From: Planctomycetota bacterium
GTDB taxonomy: Bacteria; Planctomycetota; Planctomycetia; Isosphaerales; Isosphaeraceae
DNA length: 7,283 nucleotides
NCBI GenBank assembly: GCA_021778575.1
Contig: JAJYCH010000236.1
Span: forward strand, 1-7,283
Direction: 5' to 3'
Positions 1-5,723 of the stretch are shown piece by piece. Position numbers and translations under genes: made by a program. The stretch's first letter is position 1, and every line of letters begins with the position of its first letter. The notes beneath the pieces are model-generated. The model saw only the letters and a list, made by a program, of their open reading frames with translations. It had not been told where the DNA came from and did not search any database.

Positions 1-127
1 TATAAGCCATGATTCGATCCGATTCGGCTATGCGTTGAGGAGTTGCTATCGAGGCGGAAAAGAAAAGAGGGCCGAGGCCAGGTGAGAAACAATCTTGTAG
101 GCACCGGCCGACGATTTTCCAGTCAAG

Positions 128-988
128 TCAGGTGGGATGCCGGATGACCTGACCGATCGTGACGGGACGTCGAAATAGTTCCGCCAATTGCTGGGCCTTG
201 GTGGCGGGATCGAACAAATTGGGATTATCGGCATGAAGCGTCGTCATCAACGACGCGAGCCGGTCGCCAACCTCTTCGTTCAATTCATCCACGGTCTTGT
301 CGAGGAAGAGTTTCACATACCAGACATCGCCCTTCGAGGGCCAGAGAACGCGAGAACCCATGACGGGAGATCGCGTGAGCAATTGAAATTTCAACGCATC
401 GGATTCGGTGACGACCGCCGCGTTGTGGACAATCGAATGTCTGAGCTGAAAGACGATCTCGACGAGCCGTTTTCGATCGGACTGGGCCGGCCCCGCGTTT
501 TTCGGGAAGAGTTGGAAGCTGCCATCACTGAATGGATCAGCCAAAATTTTCTTGAATCGTCGATTGATTTGATCGCAATCAAGCCATGTCGAGGATTCAC
601 AAAGCGACTTGCCCATCGTTCCCGGGTTAAAATGAGCCGCGAGAACATCTCCCTTGAGCTGGAAAACGTCGAGCCGGTCGTCCAGCACAAGGCGTCCAAC
701 CTGATCGATACAGACCGCTGCGATCTCCTTGAAGAATCGTTCAAAGGCCTCGACCAGGTTCAGGATCGTCATGTTATGTAGGCGGCGTAAATGCCTCATA
801 GAGGCCGCTTGCTGAACAGGCAGCTTTTGGAGATTCCGCTCGAAATAGATCAACGTCGCCCATGAGTCATTAGCGAACCTCTCGTAGTGAAGGCGGGGGA
901 CGGCCGCTTCATCGGGAAGGTCGGCGACATGCGTGGGAATGCGTTTGAGTCTCCGATCGAAGTCGATCACGGGAATGGGCATGATCAA
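128..988 (-). CDS. Putative HEPN-domain protein (candidate ribonuclease/toxin)
   Basis: A 286-residue protein with no family I can name with certainty. The central part is helical: residues 70-100 (LVEAFERFFKEIAAV) resemble the first long helix of HEPN proteins. Residues 183-189 read RHSIVHN, which fits the HEPN R-x4-H catalytic motif with a polar residue after the arginine. HEPN proteins with this motif are usually metal-independent ribonucleases in toxin-antitoxin or phage-defence modules; that role here is inferred. No signal peptide or membrane segment is visible. TTG at 988 is chosen because AAGGAA (999-994) sits 5 bases upstream; ATG at 982 is the alternative, with 11-base spacing. That ribosome site overlaps the stop of the 129-residue gene, suggesting coupled translation. 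Base composition is low: the line 541-600 is 24/60 G+C against 42/60 in a gcvT line (2281-2340). This suggests transfer. Confidence 0.6.
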   Translation of the reverse strand: MIMPIPVIDFDRRLKRIPTHVADLPDEAAVPRLHYERFANDSWATLIYFERNLQKLPVQQAASMRHLRRLHNMTILNLVEAFERFFKEIAAVCIDQVGRLVLDDRLDVFQLKGDVLAAHFNPGTMGKSLCESSTWLDCDQINRRFKKILADPFSDGSFQLFPKNAGPAQSDRKRLVEIVFQLRHSIVHNAAVVTESDALKFQLLTRSPVMGSRVLWPSKGDVWYVKLFLDKTVDELNEEVGDRLASLMTTLHADNPNLFDPATKAQQLAELFRRPVTIGQVIRHPT

Positions 989-997
989 TCCAATTCC

Positions 998-1387
998 TTA
1001 ATCATCGCCGAGAGCCCATCTGGCGGAATCCTTGTCCTCAATGAGCATCCAATCGGTTGAGTCTGGGGATTTTGCCCAGCGGAACTGAATGATCCTTTCG
1101 TCGCGATCATCCTCTTTCTGGACGAGTAAGTCCAAATCGCCTGAGGAAAGATGACGATCGGCGGATTCGGTATTCTTGGTCGGGATCAGCAGCAAGGGTT
1201 GACCGACGCGTCGCAGTTCTTTGGCCAGAACATCACCTGGACACGGAAAGGAGAGGTTTCCGGTGAGCAGCGGGTCGCCATCGACCAGCCACCAGATATC
1301 CGGAGCTTGTTTGTCCAACCAAGTTGCCAGTTCGGCCGACTGCAATTCCAGACGCGGAAGGTTCGTCGTCATGTCGGTGAGTCTCAT
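998..1387 (-). CDS. Hypothetical protein, partner of the HEPN-like gene
   Basis: A 129-residue soluble acidic protein that I do not recognise. It begins at ATG 1387; an in-frame ATG at 1372 is also possible, and no clear Shine-Dalgarno sequence precedes either. Visible features are a tryptophan-rich segment at 31-40 (IWWLVDGDPL), a hydrophobic strand at 64-69, a GDLDLLV segment at 83-89, and a second W-rich part at 104-124. The GDLDLLV string resembles the D-x-D strand of minimal nucleotidyltransferases, which often pair with HEPN toxins. However, the preceding glycine-serine motif of that family is absent, so I do not assign it. The stop TAA (1000-998) lies 9 bases before the start of the HEPN-like gene. 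Its position first in the pair would suit an antitoxin or immunity partner, which is an inference from order and spacing only. Confidence 0.6.
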   Translation of the reverse strand: MRLTDMTTNLPRLELQSAELATWLDKQAPDIWWLVDGDPLLTGNLSFPCPGDVLAKELRRVGQPLLLIPTKNTESADRHLSSGDLDLLVQKEDDRDERIIQFRWAKSPDSTDWMLIEDKDSARWALGDD

Positions 1388-1402
1388 TGAAATGGAACAT
1401 GT

Positions 1403-1421
1403 GGAGGGGAGTTACCCCTCC
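1403..1421 (-). terminator. Perfect hairpin between gcvH and the HEPN pair
   Basis: GGAGGGG (1403-1409), a 5-base loop, and CCCCTCC (1415-1421) form a perfect 7-bp, almost all G-C stem. It lies 30 bases past the gcvH stop and 15 bases before the ATG of the 129-residue gene. No T-run follows on the minus strand, so it is not a textbook intrinsic terminator. It may end or stabilise the gcvTH message, or reduce read-through and ribosome access into the downstream pair. Confidence 0.45.
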
Positions 1422-1451
1422 CTTCCGCGTCTGGGACACAGACCTTTCCGT

Positions 1452-1838
1452 TTAATGGGCCTCGTCAGCCACCTTGGCCTGGTAGGCGTCGTGATCGAGC
1501 AACCCGGCCAGAGCCGTGGTGTCCGCCACCTTGATTTTCACCAACCAACCCTTGGTGTACGGATCTTCGGCCAGAATTTGCACGTCCCCGGCGACGGCGT
1601 CATTGATCTCGATCACTTCCCCACCGAGCGGCGCGTAGAGGTCGCTGACCGCCTTGACGCTTTCGACCTCGCCGAACGGTTTGCCCTTGGTCAGCGTCGC
1701 GCCGACCTTGGGTAGTTCGATCACGATCAGGTCGGTAAGCTGGTCGACGGCGAACTTGGAGATTCCCAGCGTCGCCACGTCGCCATCGAGGTGGACCCAC
1801 TCGTGGGTGGGCGTGAATTTCAGGGTCGTCGGGTCCAT
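1452..1838 (-). CDS. gcvH: Glycine cleavage system H protein
   Basis: GcvH is the lipoyl-carrying shuttle of the glycine cleavage complex. It moves the aminomethyl group from P-protein (glycine decarboxylase) to T-protein and is then reoxidised by L-protein. The 128-residue length is normal. The N-terminus shows the conserved LKFTPTHEWV segment (residues 6-15). The lipoyl site is in GEVESVKAVSDLYAPL, with Lys62 as the modified residue, followed by the usual GGEVIEIN stretch. The end carries the family's GWLVKIKV segment. ATG 1838 is chosen because GAGGA (1850-1846) stands 7 bases upstream; a TTG six codons earlier (1856) is possible but less convincing. It lies 59 bases downstream of gcvT on the same strand and is very likely co-transcribed. 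No gcvP follows; an unrelated pair of genes does. Confidence 0.96.
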   Translation of the reverse strand: MDPTTLKFTPTHEWVHLDGDVATLGISKFAVDQLTDLIVIELPKVGATLTKGKPFGEVESVKAVSDLYAPLGGEVIEINDAVAGDVQILAEDPYTKGWLVKIKVADTTALAGLLDHDAYQAKVADEAH

Positions 1839-1897
1839 GAGGAAGTCCTCAGTCAATCGGGAAATTCGGGAGAATCAAGACGGGGAAGAACGACGGA

Positions 1898-3001
1898 TCA
1901 ACCGTGAGTGGACGATCGTTTATAGAACGGCAAGGGGACAACGCGGGCCGGTTCGTCCTGACCACGAACATCCACGACGAGTTCCGACGACTTCGACGCA
2001 GCCAGGTCGACCGAGGCCATGGCCAGCGGCTGGCCGAGCGTGGGGGAGAAGGTCCCCGAGGTGACAACCCCCACCACCTGGCCATCAAGCTTGACCGGAT
2101 AACCCTGGCGAGGAATTCGCTTGCCGTCGAATGCCAATCCGACGCGGGCTTTTCCGGGGTTCGCCTTGAACCGGGTGAGTGCCTCGCGACCGACGAAAGC
2201 CCCTTTTTTCAGCTTCACGGCCCAGCCCAGACCGACCGCGTAGGGGTTGACGGTCTCGTCCATCTCATGACCATAGAGCGGCATCGCGGCTTCGAATCGA
2301 AGCGTGTCGCGCGCTCCCAGTCCGGCGGGCAAGATCCCGAACACCCGACCGGCGTCGAGCAAGGCGTTCCAGGCCGCCTCGGCCTGGTCGTTCGGGACGA
2401 TCAGCTCGAAGCCATCTTCGCCGGTGTAGCCGGTTCGGCTGGCCAGGGCGGGAACTCCCAGAAACGTCCCGCTCGTGCAATGATAGTAGGGGACATCCGT
2501 CAGGGTCGCGTCAAAATGGCGCTGGGCCGTCGCCAGACCGGCGGGACCTTGAACGGCGATCATGGCCGTGTCGAACGTCTGGTCGATCAAGTGGGCATCG
2601 AACCCGGCGCGATACTTCTCGAATTGTGCCAGGACCTTAGGACGATTCGAGGCGTTGCAGACGACCGCCAGGCCATCGGGACGATTGTAGACGAGGATGT
2701 CGTCGAGCATCCCGCCGTTTTCGTCGACGATCAGGCTGTACTGAATCTGTCCCGGGGACAGTCGGGCGACGTGATTCGTGGTGACCTTTTCGAGCCAGGC
2801 CAGGGCGTCCGGCCCGTCGAACTTGAGCCGGCCCATGTGGCTGATATCGAACAGACCGACCCGTTGCCGGACCGCGGTATGTTCCTCGACGATCGTCGAA
2901 TACTGAACGGGCATCGACCAGCCGCCGAACTCGACCAGCCGCCCCTTGTGGGCCTGATGCCAGTCGTGAAGCGGGGTCTTCAGGAGAACTTCGGCGGACA
3001 T
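1898..3001 (-). CDS. gcvT: Glycine cleavage system T protein (aminomethyltransferase)
   Basis: GcvT takes the aminomethyl group from lipoylated GcvH, releases ammonia and passes the one-carbon unit to tetrahydrofolate as 5,10-methylene-THF, in the cytoplasm. The 367-residue length matches the family. Visible motifs include FGGWSMPVQY near residue 25, LFDISHMG near 50, and GGMLDD at 96-101 containing the catalytic aspartate that is D101 in the E. coli enzyme. Others are RTGYTGEDGFE (189-199), GLGARDTLR with YGHE (227-246), and the C-terminal barrel motif TSGTFSPTLG (314-323). ATG 3001 is preferred: AAGGA (3012-3008) is 6 bases upstream, whereas GTG 3004 would leave only 3. A sigma70-like promoter lies about 80 bases upstream. 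gcvH follows on the same strand. The gene is GC-rich and normal for its surroundings. Confidence 0.97.
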   Translation of the reverse strand: MSAEVLLKTPLHDWHQAHKGRLVEFGGWSMPVQYSTIVEEHTAVRQRVGLFDISHMGRLKFDGPDALAWLEKVTTNHVARLSPGQIQYSLIVDENGGMLDDILVYNRPDGLAVVCNASNRPKVLAQFEKYRAGFDAHLIDQTFDTAMIAVQGPAGLATAQRHFDATLTDVPYYHCTSGTFLGVPALASRTGYTGEDGFELIVPNDQAEAAWNALLDAGRVFGILPAGLGARDTLRFEAAMPLYGHEMDETVNPYAVGLGWAVKLKKGAFVGREALTRFKANPGKARVGLAFDGKRIPRQGYPVKLDGQVVGVVTSGTFSPTLGQPLAMASVDLAASKSSELVVDVRGQDEPARVVPLPFYKRSSTHG

Positions 3002-3078
3002 CACCCGTCCTTACAAGATTTCAGAGCACGCGAGAGCCCAGTCGGCTCCGGTCGACCAGATTCGTGATCGACTGCAAG

Positions 3079-3108
3079 ATTGTAGCCCATGCGAGCCTGA
3101 CTCGACAA
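3079..3108 (-). promoter_or_regulatory. Sigma70-like promoter of gcvT-gcvH
   Basis: Read on the minus strand, TTGTCG (3108-3103), an 18-base spacer and TACAAT (3084-3079) give a good -35/-10 pair. The predicted start is near 3072, leaving an untranslated leader of about 70 bases before the gcvT ATG. That is too short to hold a tandem glycine riboswitch. The leader contains a short CAGTCG/CGACTG inverted repeat (3039-3044 and 3069-3074) of doubtful meaning. The promoter starts just upstream of, and outside, the nagB-like gene that ends at 3132. Confidence 0.55.
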
Positions 3109-3131
3109 GAAGCCGTCCAATCTCGATGTTC

Positions 3132-3923
3132 TCAGAGCAGCCGGGCGGAATCCCGATCGAGATGAAGGACTGCCCCGGGATGATTCCGGAGCGCTGTCGA
3201 CGGGCAAGACTCGCCGATCGGCCCGCGAACCGTCGCCAGGACGGCTTCGGCCTTTCTCGGACCCGGCGCGATGATCGAGATCGTCCGGGCCGCCAGCAGC
3301 GCGGGGATCGTCATCGTATAGGCGTGGGTGGGAACTACTTCAATCCGGTCGAAGCATTCATCGTTCAATTGCTGGACCCGGCAAGCTGCGTCGAGGCGGA
3401 CGATTTTGACTTTGACGGGATCGAGGAAATCCGCGACGGGTGGGTCGTTGAAGGCCAGGTGACCGTTCTCGCCGATCCCACCGCAGACGATGTCGATCGG
3501 TTCGTCGAGGATTCGCTGCTCATAATCGAGCGCGGTCCGGAGCGGGCGATCGATCGACTCGCCCGGGATCAGGCGAAGTTGATCGTCCGAGAATCCGGCG
3601 AGCCGGAACAGTCGTTCTTGCAAATAGCGGCGGAACGACGCGGGATGATCGGGACCGAGCCCGAGATACTCGTCCATGTGAAACGCTTTCACACGCGACC
3701 AGTTGATCCCCTGTTCGGCCACCAGGGCGGCGAGAAACTCGTTCTGACTGGGTGCGGCGGCGAAGACGACATGCGCCCATTCGGTCTGGATCAGCCGGTC
3801 GGCGATGGCCTGGGCCACATCGTGGGCCGCGGCTCGTCCTGCCTGGCCTCGATCTTCGTGGATCACGACCCGAAGCGAATCGACCTGGAACTCAAGAACG
3901 GGCGCGGTGGCTGGCGGAATCAT
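3132..3923 (-). CDS. NagB-like glucosamine-6-phosphate deaminase/isomerase paralogue
   Basis: The family converts glucosamine-6-phosphate to fructose-6-phosphate and ammonia, or acts on related sugar phosphates. From ATG 3923 the protein is 263 residues, the usual NagB length. The reading frame stays open 58 codons further upstream, but that part has no NagB similarity and overlaps the 70-residue gene, so the internal ATG is chosen; the ribosome site is weak. Motifs are FHMDEY (81-86, Asp84), CGGIGENGHLAFNDPP (147-162) and a C-terminal ARTISIIAPGPRKAEAV segment. Against E. coli NagB with a constant offset of 12, Asp72 and His143 are kept (Asp84, His155). Asp141 is Asn153 and Glu148 is Asp160. 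The usual N-terminal phosphate loop with glycines and threonine is replaced by FAAAPSQNEF (54-63). It is thus a divergent paralogue whose substrate is uncertain, and I do not give it the nagB symbol. Confidence 0.85.
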   Translation of the reverse strand: MIPPATAPVLEFQVDSLRVVIHEDRGQAGRAAAHDVAQAIADRLIQTEWAHVVFAAAPSQNEFLAALVAEQGINWSRVKAFHMDEYLGLGPDHPASFRRYLQERLFRLAGFSDDQLRLIPGESIDRPLRTALDYEQRILDEPIDIVCGGIGENGHLAFNDPPVADFLDPVKVKIVRLDAACRVQQLNDECFDRIEVVPTHAYTMTIPALLAARTISIIAPGPRKAEAVLATVRGPIGESCPSTALRNHPGAVLHLDRDSARLL

Positions 3924-4014
3924 TGGTGATGCGGCTCCGGGGGCGATCGAGGAGGTCTTCCAGACTATCCTCGTCTCATGAGCACCGCAAGACCCGATGG
4001 GATCAAGCTTTCCG

Positions 4015-4227
4015 TCAGACCGACGTGACCAGGCTCGGCGACTTCCGACCGGGTGGTTTGAGCTGTTCGCAAAGTTTTTGGCATTCCGAGAGGTCAACCA
4101 TCAGGGTCTCGGCCAGGTAGGCCTCGGTCTGACCGTCGGCCGCCCACTGAAGTTGCTCGTGGCACTGATTCATGTGTTCGAGCAGATCTTTCATCCAGAG
4201 TAGCGTGTGGCGTCGGTTTCGCATCAT
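4015..4227 (-). CDS. Small helical protein of unknown function
   Basis: A 70-residue protein upstream of the nagB-like gene on the same strand. Start ATG 4227 is preferred over ATG 4224: a purine-rich GAGGGAG (4243-4237) lies 9 bases before it. The sequence is almost entirely helix-forming, with two amphipathic stretches (about residues 8-28 and 33-58) separated by AADGQ, and may form a helical hairpin. It contains three cysteines (in NQCHEQ and ECQKLCEQ), two tryptophans, no signal peptide and no membrane segment. It is plausibly a small conserved planctomycete protein, but I cannot tie it to a named family. About 90 bases separate it from the nagB-like start, so co-transcription is possible. 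Confidence 0.6.
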   Translation of the reverse strand: MMRNRRHTLLWMKDLLEHMNQCHEQLQWAADGQTEAYLAETLMVDLSECQKLCEQLKPPGRKSPSLVTSV

Positions 4228-4431
4228 GCGGTCGGTCTCCCTCTGTCGATCTCTTGATCACGCCCGTGTCGAGGTCTCGATTCCCCCGATTCGGCGTCGT
4301 CGAGAAAGGTTCAAGGCAAAGACCGTGCCGGTCGATCGACGGAATCAATCGTCTCGCGCCTAACTCCTGTCTGTACATAACTTGAGGAAATCCGCCAATT
4401 TTTTTGGCCCGGTTTCTCTGGGAGGTCGTCT

Positions 4432-4444
4432 TGTAACGATTACA
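4432..4444. promoter_or_regulatory. Operator-like palindrome TGTAA-N3-TTACA
   Basis: TGTAA (4432-4436), CGA, TTACA (4440-4444) is a perfect 5-3-5 inverted repeat of the size bound by dimeric helix-turn-helix regulators. It lies in the divergent region, about 130 bases upstream of the kinase-like gene and 200 upstream of the 70-residue gene. The match to any known regulator is not established. Confidence 0.3.
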
Positions 4445-4505
4445 TGATCGACCTCTGTCGGGTAGCTCGCCTTTCTTTTCGACAAGACTCTTTCTAGACT
4501 GAGTT

Positions 4506-4541
4506 TGTTCACCCCCACCGCAATTCGTTTCGGGGTGAACA
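4506..4541. promoter_or_regulatory. 10-bp inverted repeat just upstream of the kinase-like gene
   Basis: TGTTCACCCC (4506-4515) and GGGGTGAACA (4532-4541) are perfect inverted arms separated by 16 bases. The structure ends 36 bases before the ATG at 4578. It may be a two-half-site operator overlapping the promoter, or a leader hairpin in the plus-strand message. No T-run follows, so a terminator is unlikely. Confidence 0.5.
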
Positions 4542-4577
4542 TCCGACTTCGAGCGACCCCGTTGGGGACCGACCCGC

Positions 4578-5327
4578 ATGGCTTCGCCCGACCCTCTGCC
4601 GCCGGCTGATTCCCCGGAGCCGACTCGCCCTCGACGCTGGCCGGGCTCGCTCTCGCGCTGGTTGTTCGGCAAGGTCGTCAAACCGAAGGAACCGACGGGA
4701 AGTCTCGAACCGGTCGCAAGGTTCCGGAACCTCTGTATCGACCGCGAGACCGGAGCGGGGGCCGGTCTCCTGGGCCGCATGGTCGGTGCTCGGCTGGGCT
4801 GGAAGGTCTACGATCACGAAGTCCTCGAATCGATCGCCCACCGGATGGAGCTGAGCGTCGACGAGGTCAAGACCTTCGACGAACTCGCGCCGAGTGTCGT
4901 TCAGGACTGGATCTTGCCGCTCCGCGAAGAACATTATGCTCCGCAAGAGGCCTATCTCGATCACCTGGCCAAGCTGGTCGAGGCGATCGGTCGAGCAGGC
5001 GATTCGATCATTCTGGGACGAGGAGCGGGGTTTCTCTTGCCCCGGTCCGAGACGCTGACCGTCCGGATCGTCGCTCCGCTCAAGGCCCGGGCCAACCGAC
5101 TGGCCGACCGGATGGGCGTCTCCGTCCGGACCGCGAAACGAGCCGCGAGAGACCTCGACCGTCGCCGCAACCACTTTGTCCGGACGATGTACCGGGTCGA
5201 CGCCAACGACCCGCACAATTACGACCTCGTCCTCGACTCCGAAAGCCTGGGCTTGCCGATCGCCGCCGACCTGATCGTCCGGACGATCGAGGCGGGACGG
5301 GCGGCGAAGGTTGCCGAAGGAACTTGA
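4578..5327 (+). CDS. Cytidylate kinase-like family protein
   Basis: A 249-residue protein resembling the family often annotated as cytidylate-kinase-like (P-loop NMP kinase fold). The true substrate of that family is generally untested. Residues 1-45 are a proline- and arginine-rich extension without signal-peptide character. The domain starts at CIDRETGAGAGLLGRMV (53-69), the family's phosphate-binding loop, here GAGAG where GSGG is common. LGWKVYDHEVL follows at 74-84. GRGAGFLLP (148-156) and VRIVAPLKARANRLADR (162-178) match the later core and lid. The end carries the HFVRTMYRVDANDP and YDLVLDSESL segments (199-224). ATG 4578 is the only sensible start, with GGGGA 12 bases upstream as a weak ribosome site. 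It is transcribed away from the nagB-like locus and converges on lpxI. Family placement is good; reaction is uncertain. Confidence 0.85.
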   Translation: MASPDPLPPADSPEPTRPRRWPGSLSRWLFGKVVKPKEPTGSLEPVARFRNLCIDRETGAGAGLLGRMVGARLGWKVYDHEVLESIAHRMELSVDEVKTFDELAPSVVQDWILPLREEHYAPQEAYLDHLAKLVEAIGRAGDSIILGRGAGFLLPRSETLTVRIVAPLKARANRLADRMGVSVRTAKRAARDLDRRRNHFVRTMYRVDANDPHNYDLVLDSESLGLPIAADLIVRTIEAGRAAKVAEGT

Positions 5328-5384
5328 TCACGATCACCATCAGGACGGCTTGAGCTTCATGAGGGTCGAGCGATGATTCGAGTC

Positions 5385-5498
5385 GCGAGACTTCTCGCTG
5401 AACACCACCTGCGATAAAGCACTCGTGCCCACGGTCCTCCGTGGGAACGAGGAAGACATTAAGCCCGATCTATGGCGGAGTTGAGCGAGAAGTCTCAC
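5385..5498. mobile_element. Possible MITE-like element with terminal inverted repeats
   Basis: Positions 5385-5403 and 5480-5498 are inverted copies of each other, 17 of 19 bases matching, including a perfect 13-base core (GAGACTTCTCGCT at 5387-5399, AGCGAGAAGTCTC at 5484-5496). Each arm is also nearly self-palindromic (GCGAGA-CT-TCTCGC on the left). They enclose 76 bases containing the palindromic repeat at 5422-5451. There is no room for a transposase, so the element would be non-autonomous. No clear target-site duplication is visible, which leaves a structured RNA or terminator as alternatives. Confidence 0.35.
5422..5451. repeat. REP-like palindrome of the GTTCCCACG / CGTGGGAAC type
   Basis: CTCGT, CCCACGG, a TCCT loop, CCGTGGG and ACGAG form a 12-bp stem with one G/A mismatch (5427/5446). 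CCCACGG-TCCT-CCGTGGGAACGAGG resembles an interspersed palindrome that I recall from many bacterial genomes, planctomycetes included. The left arm has GTGCCC where the symmetrical form would be GTTCCC. Only one copy is in this window. Confidence 0.6.
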
Positions 5499-5564
5499 CG
5501 ATTTTGCGAGACCTGTAAGCGTGAAGTGTTCTTATGCAAAGACAAAATTAAGTTGATGGATCAA

Positions 5565-5584
5565 ACGCAATCAGGTCATTGCGT
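5565..5584. repeat. Short perfect hairpin
   Basis: ACGCAAT (5565-5571), a 6-base loop CAGGTC and ATTGCGT (5578-5584) form a perfect 7-bp stem in the AT-rich convergent gap. It could take part in termination from either side, but there is no adjoining T-run. Confidence 0.4.
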
Positions 5585-5691
5585 GGCGATCAGTTGATTT
5601 GATATTAACACCAATAACTCACTTGAAATGATTGGTGACGTCCGGTTTCTTCCGATCGAGCGGGAAAATTAGTCGATTTTTCGGATCGTCA

Positions 5692-5723
5692 AGAGCCGAT
5701 ACAGAAGTACAGATGACGGCTCT
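5692..5723 (-). terminator. Inverted repeat just past the lpxI stop
   Basis: AGAGCCG (5692-5698) and CGGCTCT (5717-5723) pair across an 18-base loop, starting 12 bases after the lpxI stop codon as read on the minus strand. The position suits a 3'-end structure for the lpx message. The long loop and missing T-run make it weak as an intrinsic terminator. Confidence 0.3.

Larger units (their letters stand above)
4228..4577. other. Divergent intergenic region with two palindromes
   Basis: This 350-base gap lies between the minus-strand 70-residue gene and the plus-strand kinase-like gene, so it should hold both promoters. It is less GC-rich than the genes, with a run of seven T at 4399-4405. Two inverted repeats (4432-4444 and 4506-4541) are listed separately. 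I could not find a -35/-10 pair good enough to report for either direction, and the short open frames in it show no family features. Confidence 0.5.

Noticed and set aside
1..127. Left edge downstream of the HEPN-like gene
   Set aside because: No gene, hairpin or repeat strong enough to report; the short frame crossing it shows no features.
188..781. Plus-strand open frame of 197 codons opposite the HEPN-like gene
   Set aside because: It lies wholly within the better supported minus-strand gene, which has a ribosome site and a recognisable motif; the plus-strand product looks random.
1904..3067. Long plus-strand open frame (387 codons) opposite gcvT
   Set aside because: It mirrors gcvT on the other strand. 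The translation shows no family features, and gcvT is certain; long antisense frames are expected in GC-rich DNA.
3924..4097. 58-codon N-terminal extension of the NagB-like frame
   Set aside because: It has no similarity to NagB, overlaps the 70-residue gene, and the internal ATG at 3923 gives the normal family length.
4394..4408. GCCAA-T5-TTGGC inverted repeat with a T-run, terminator-like
   Set aside because: The stem is only 5 bp, the T-run forms the loop instead of following the stem, and no gene ends nearby.
4360..4542. Minus-strand 60-codon frame in the divergent intergenic region
   Set aside because: No ribosome site or family signal, and it overlaps the two palindromes expected to be regulatory.
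4094..4780. Minus-strand frame of 228 codons across the divergent region
   Set aside because: Low-complexity, Arg/Gly/Ser-rich translation antisense to the kinase-like gene's start; no family features.
5373..5417. 14-codon open frame with GAGGG upstream, leader-peptide-like
   Set aside because: It falls inside the left inverted repeat, points toward no gene on the plus strand, and is short enough to be chance.
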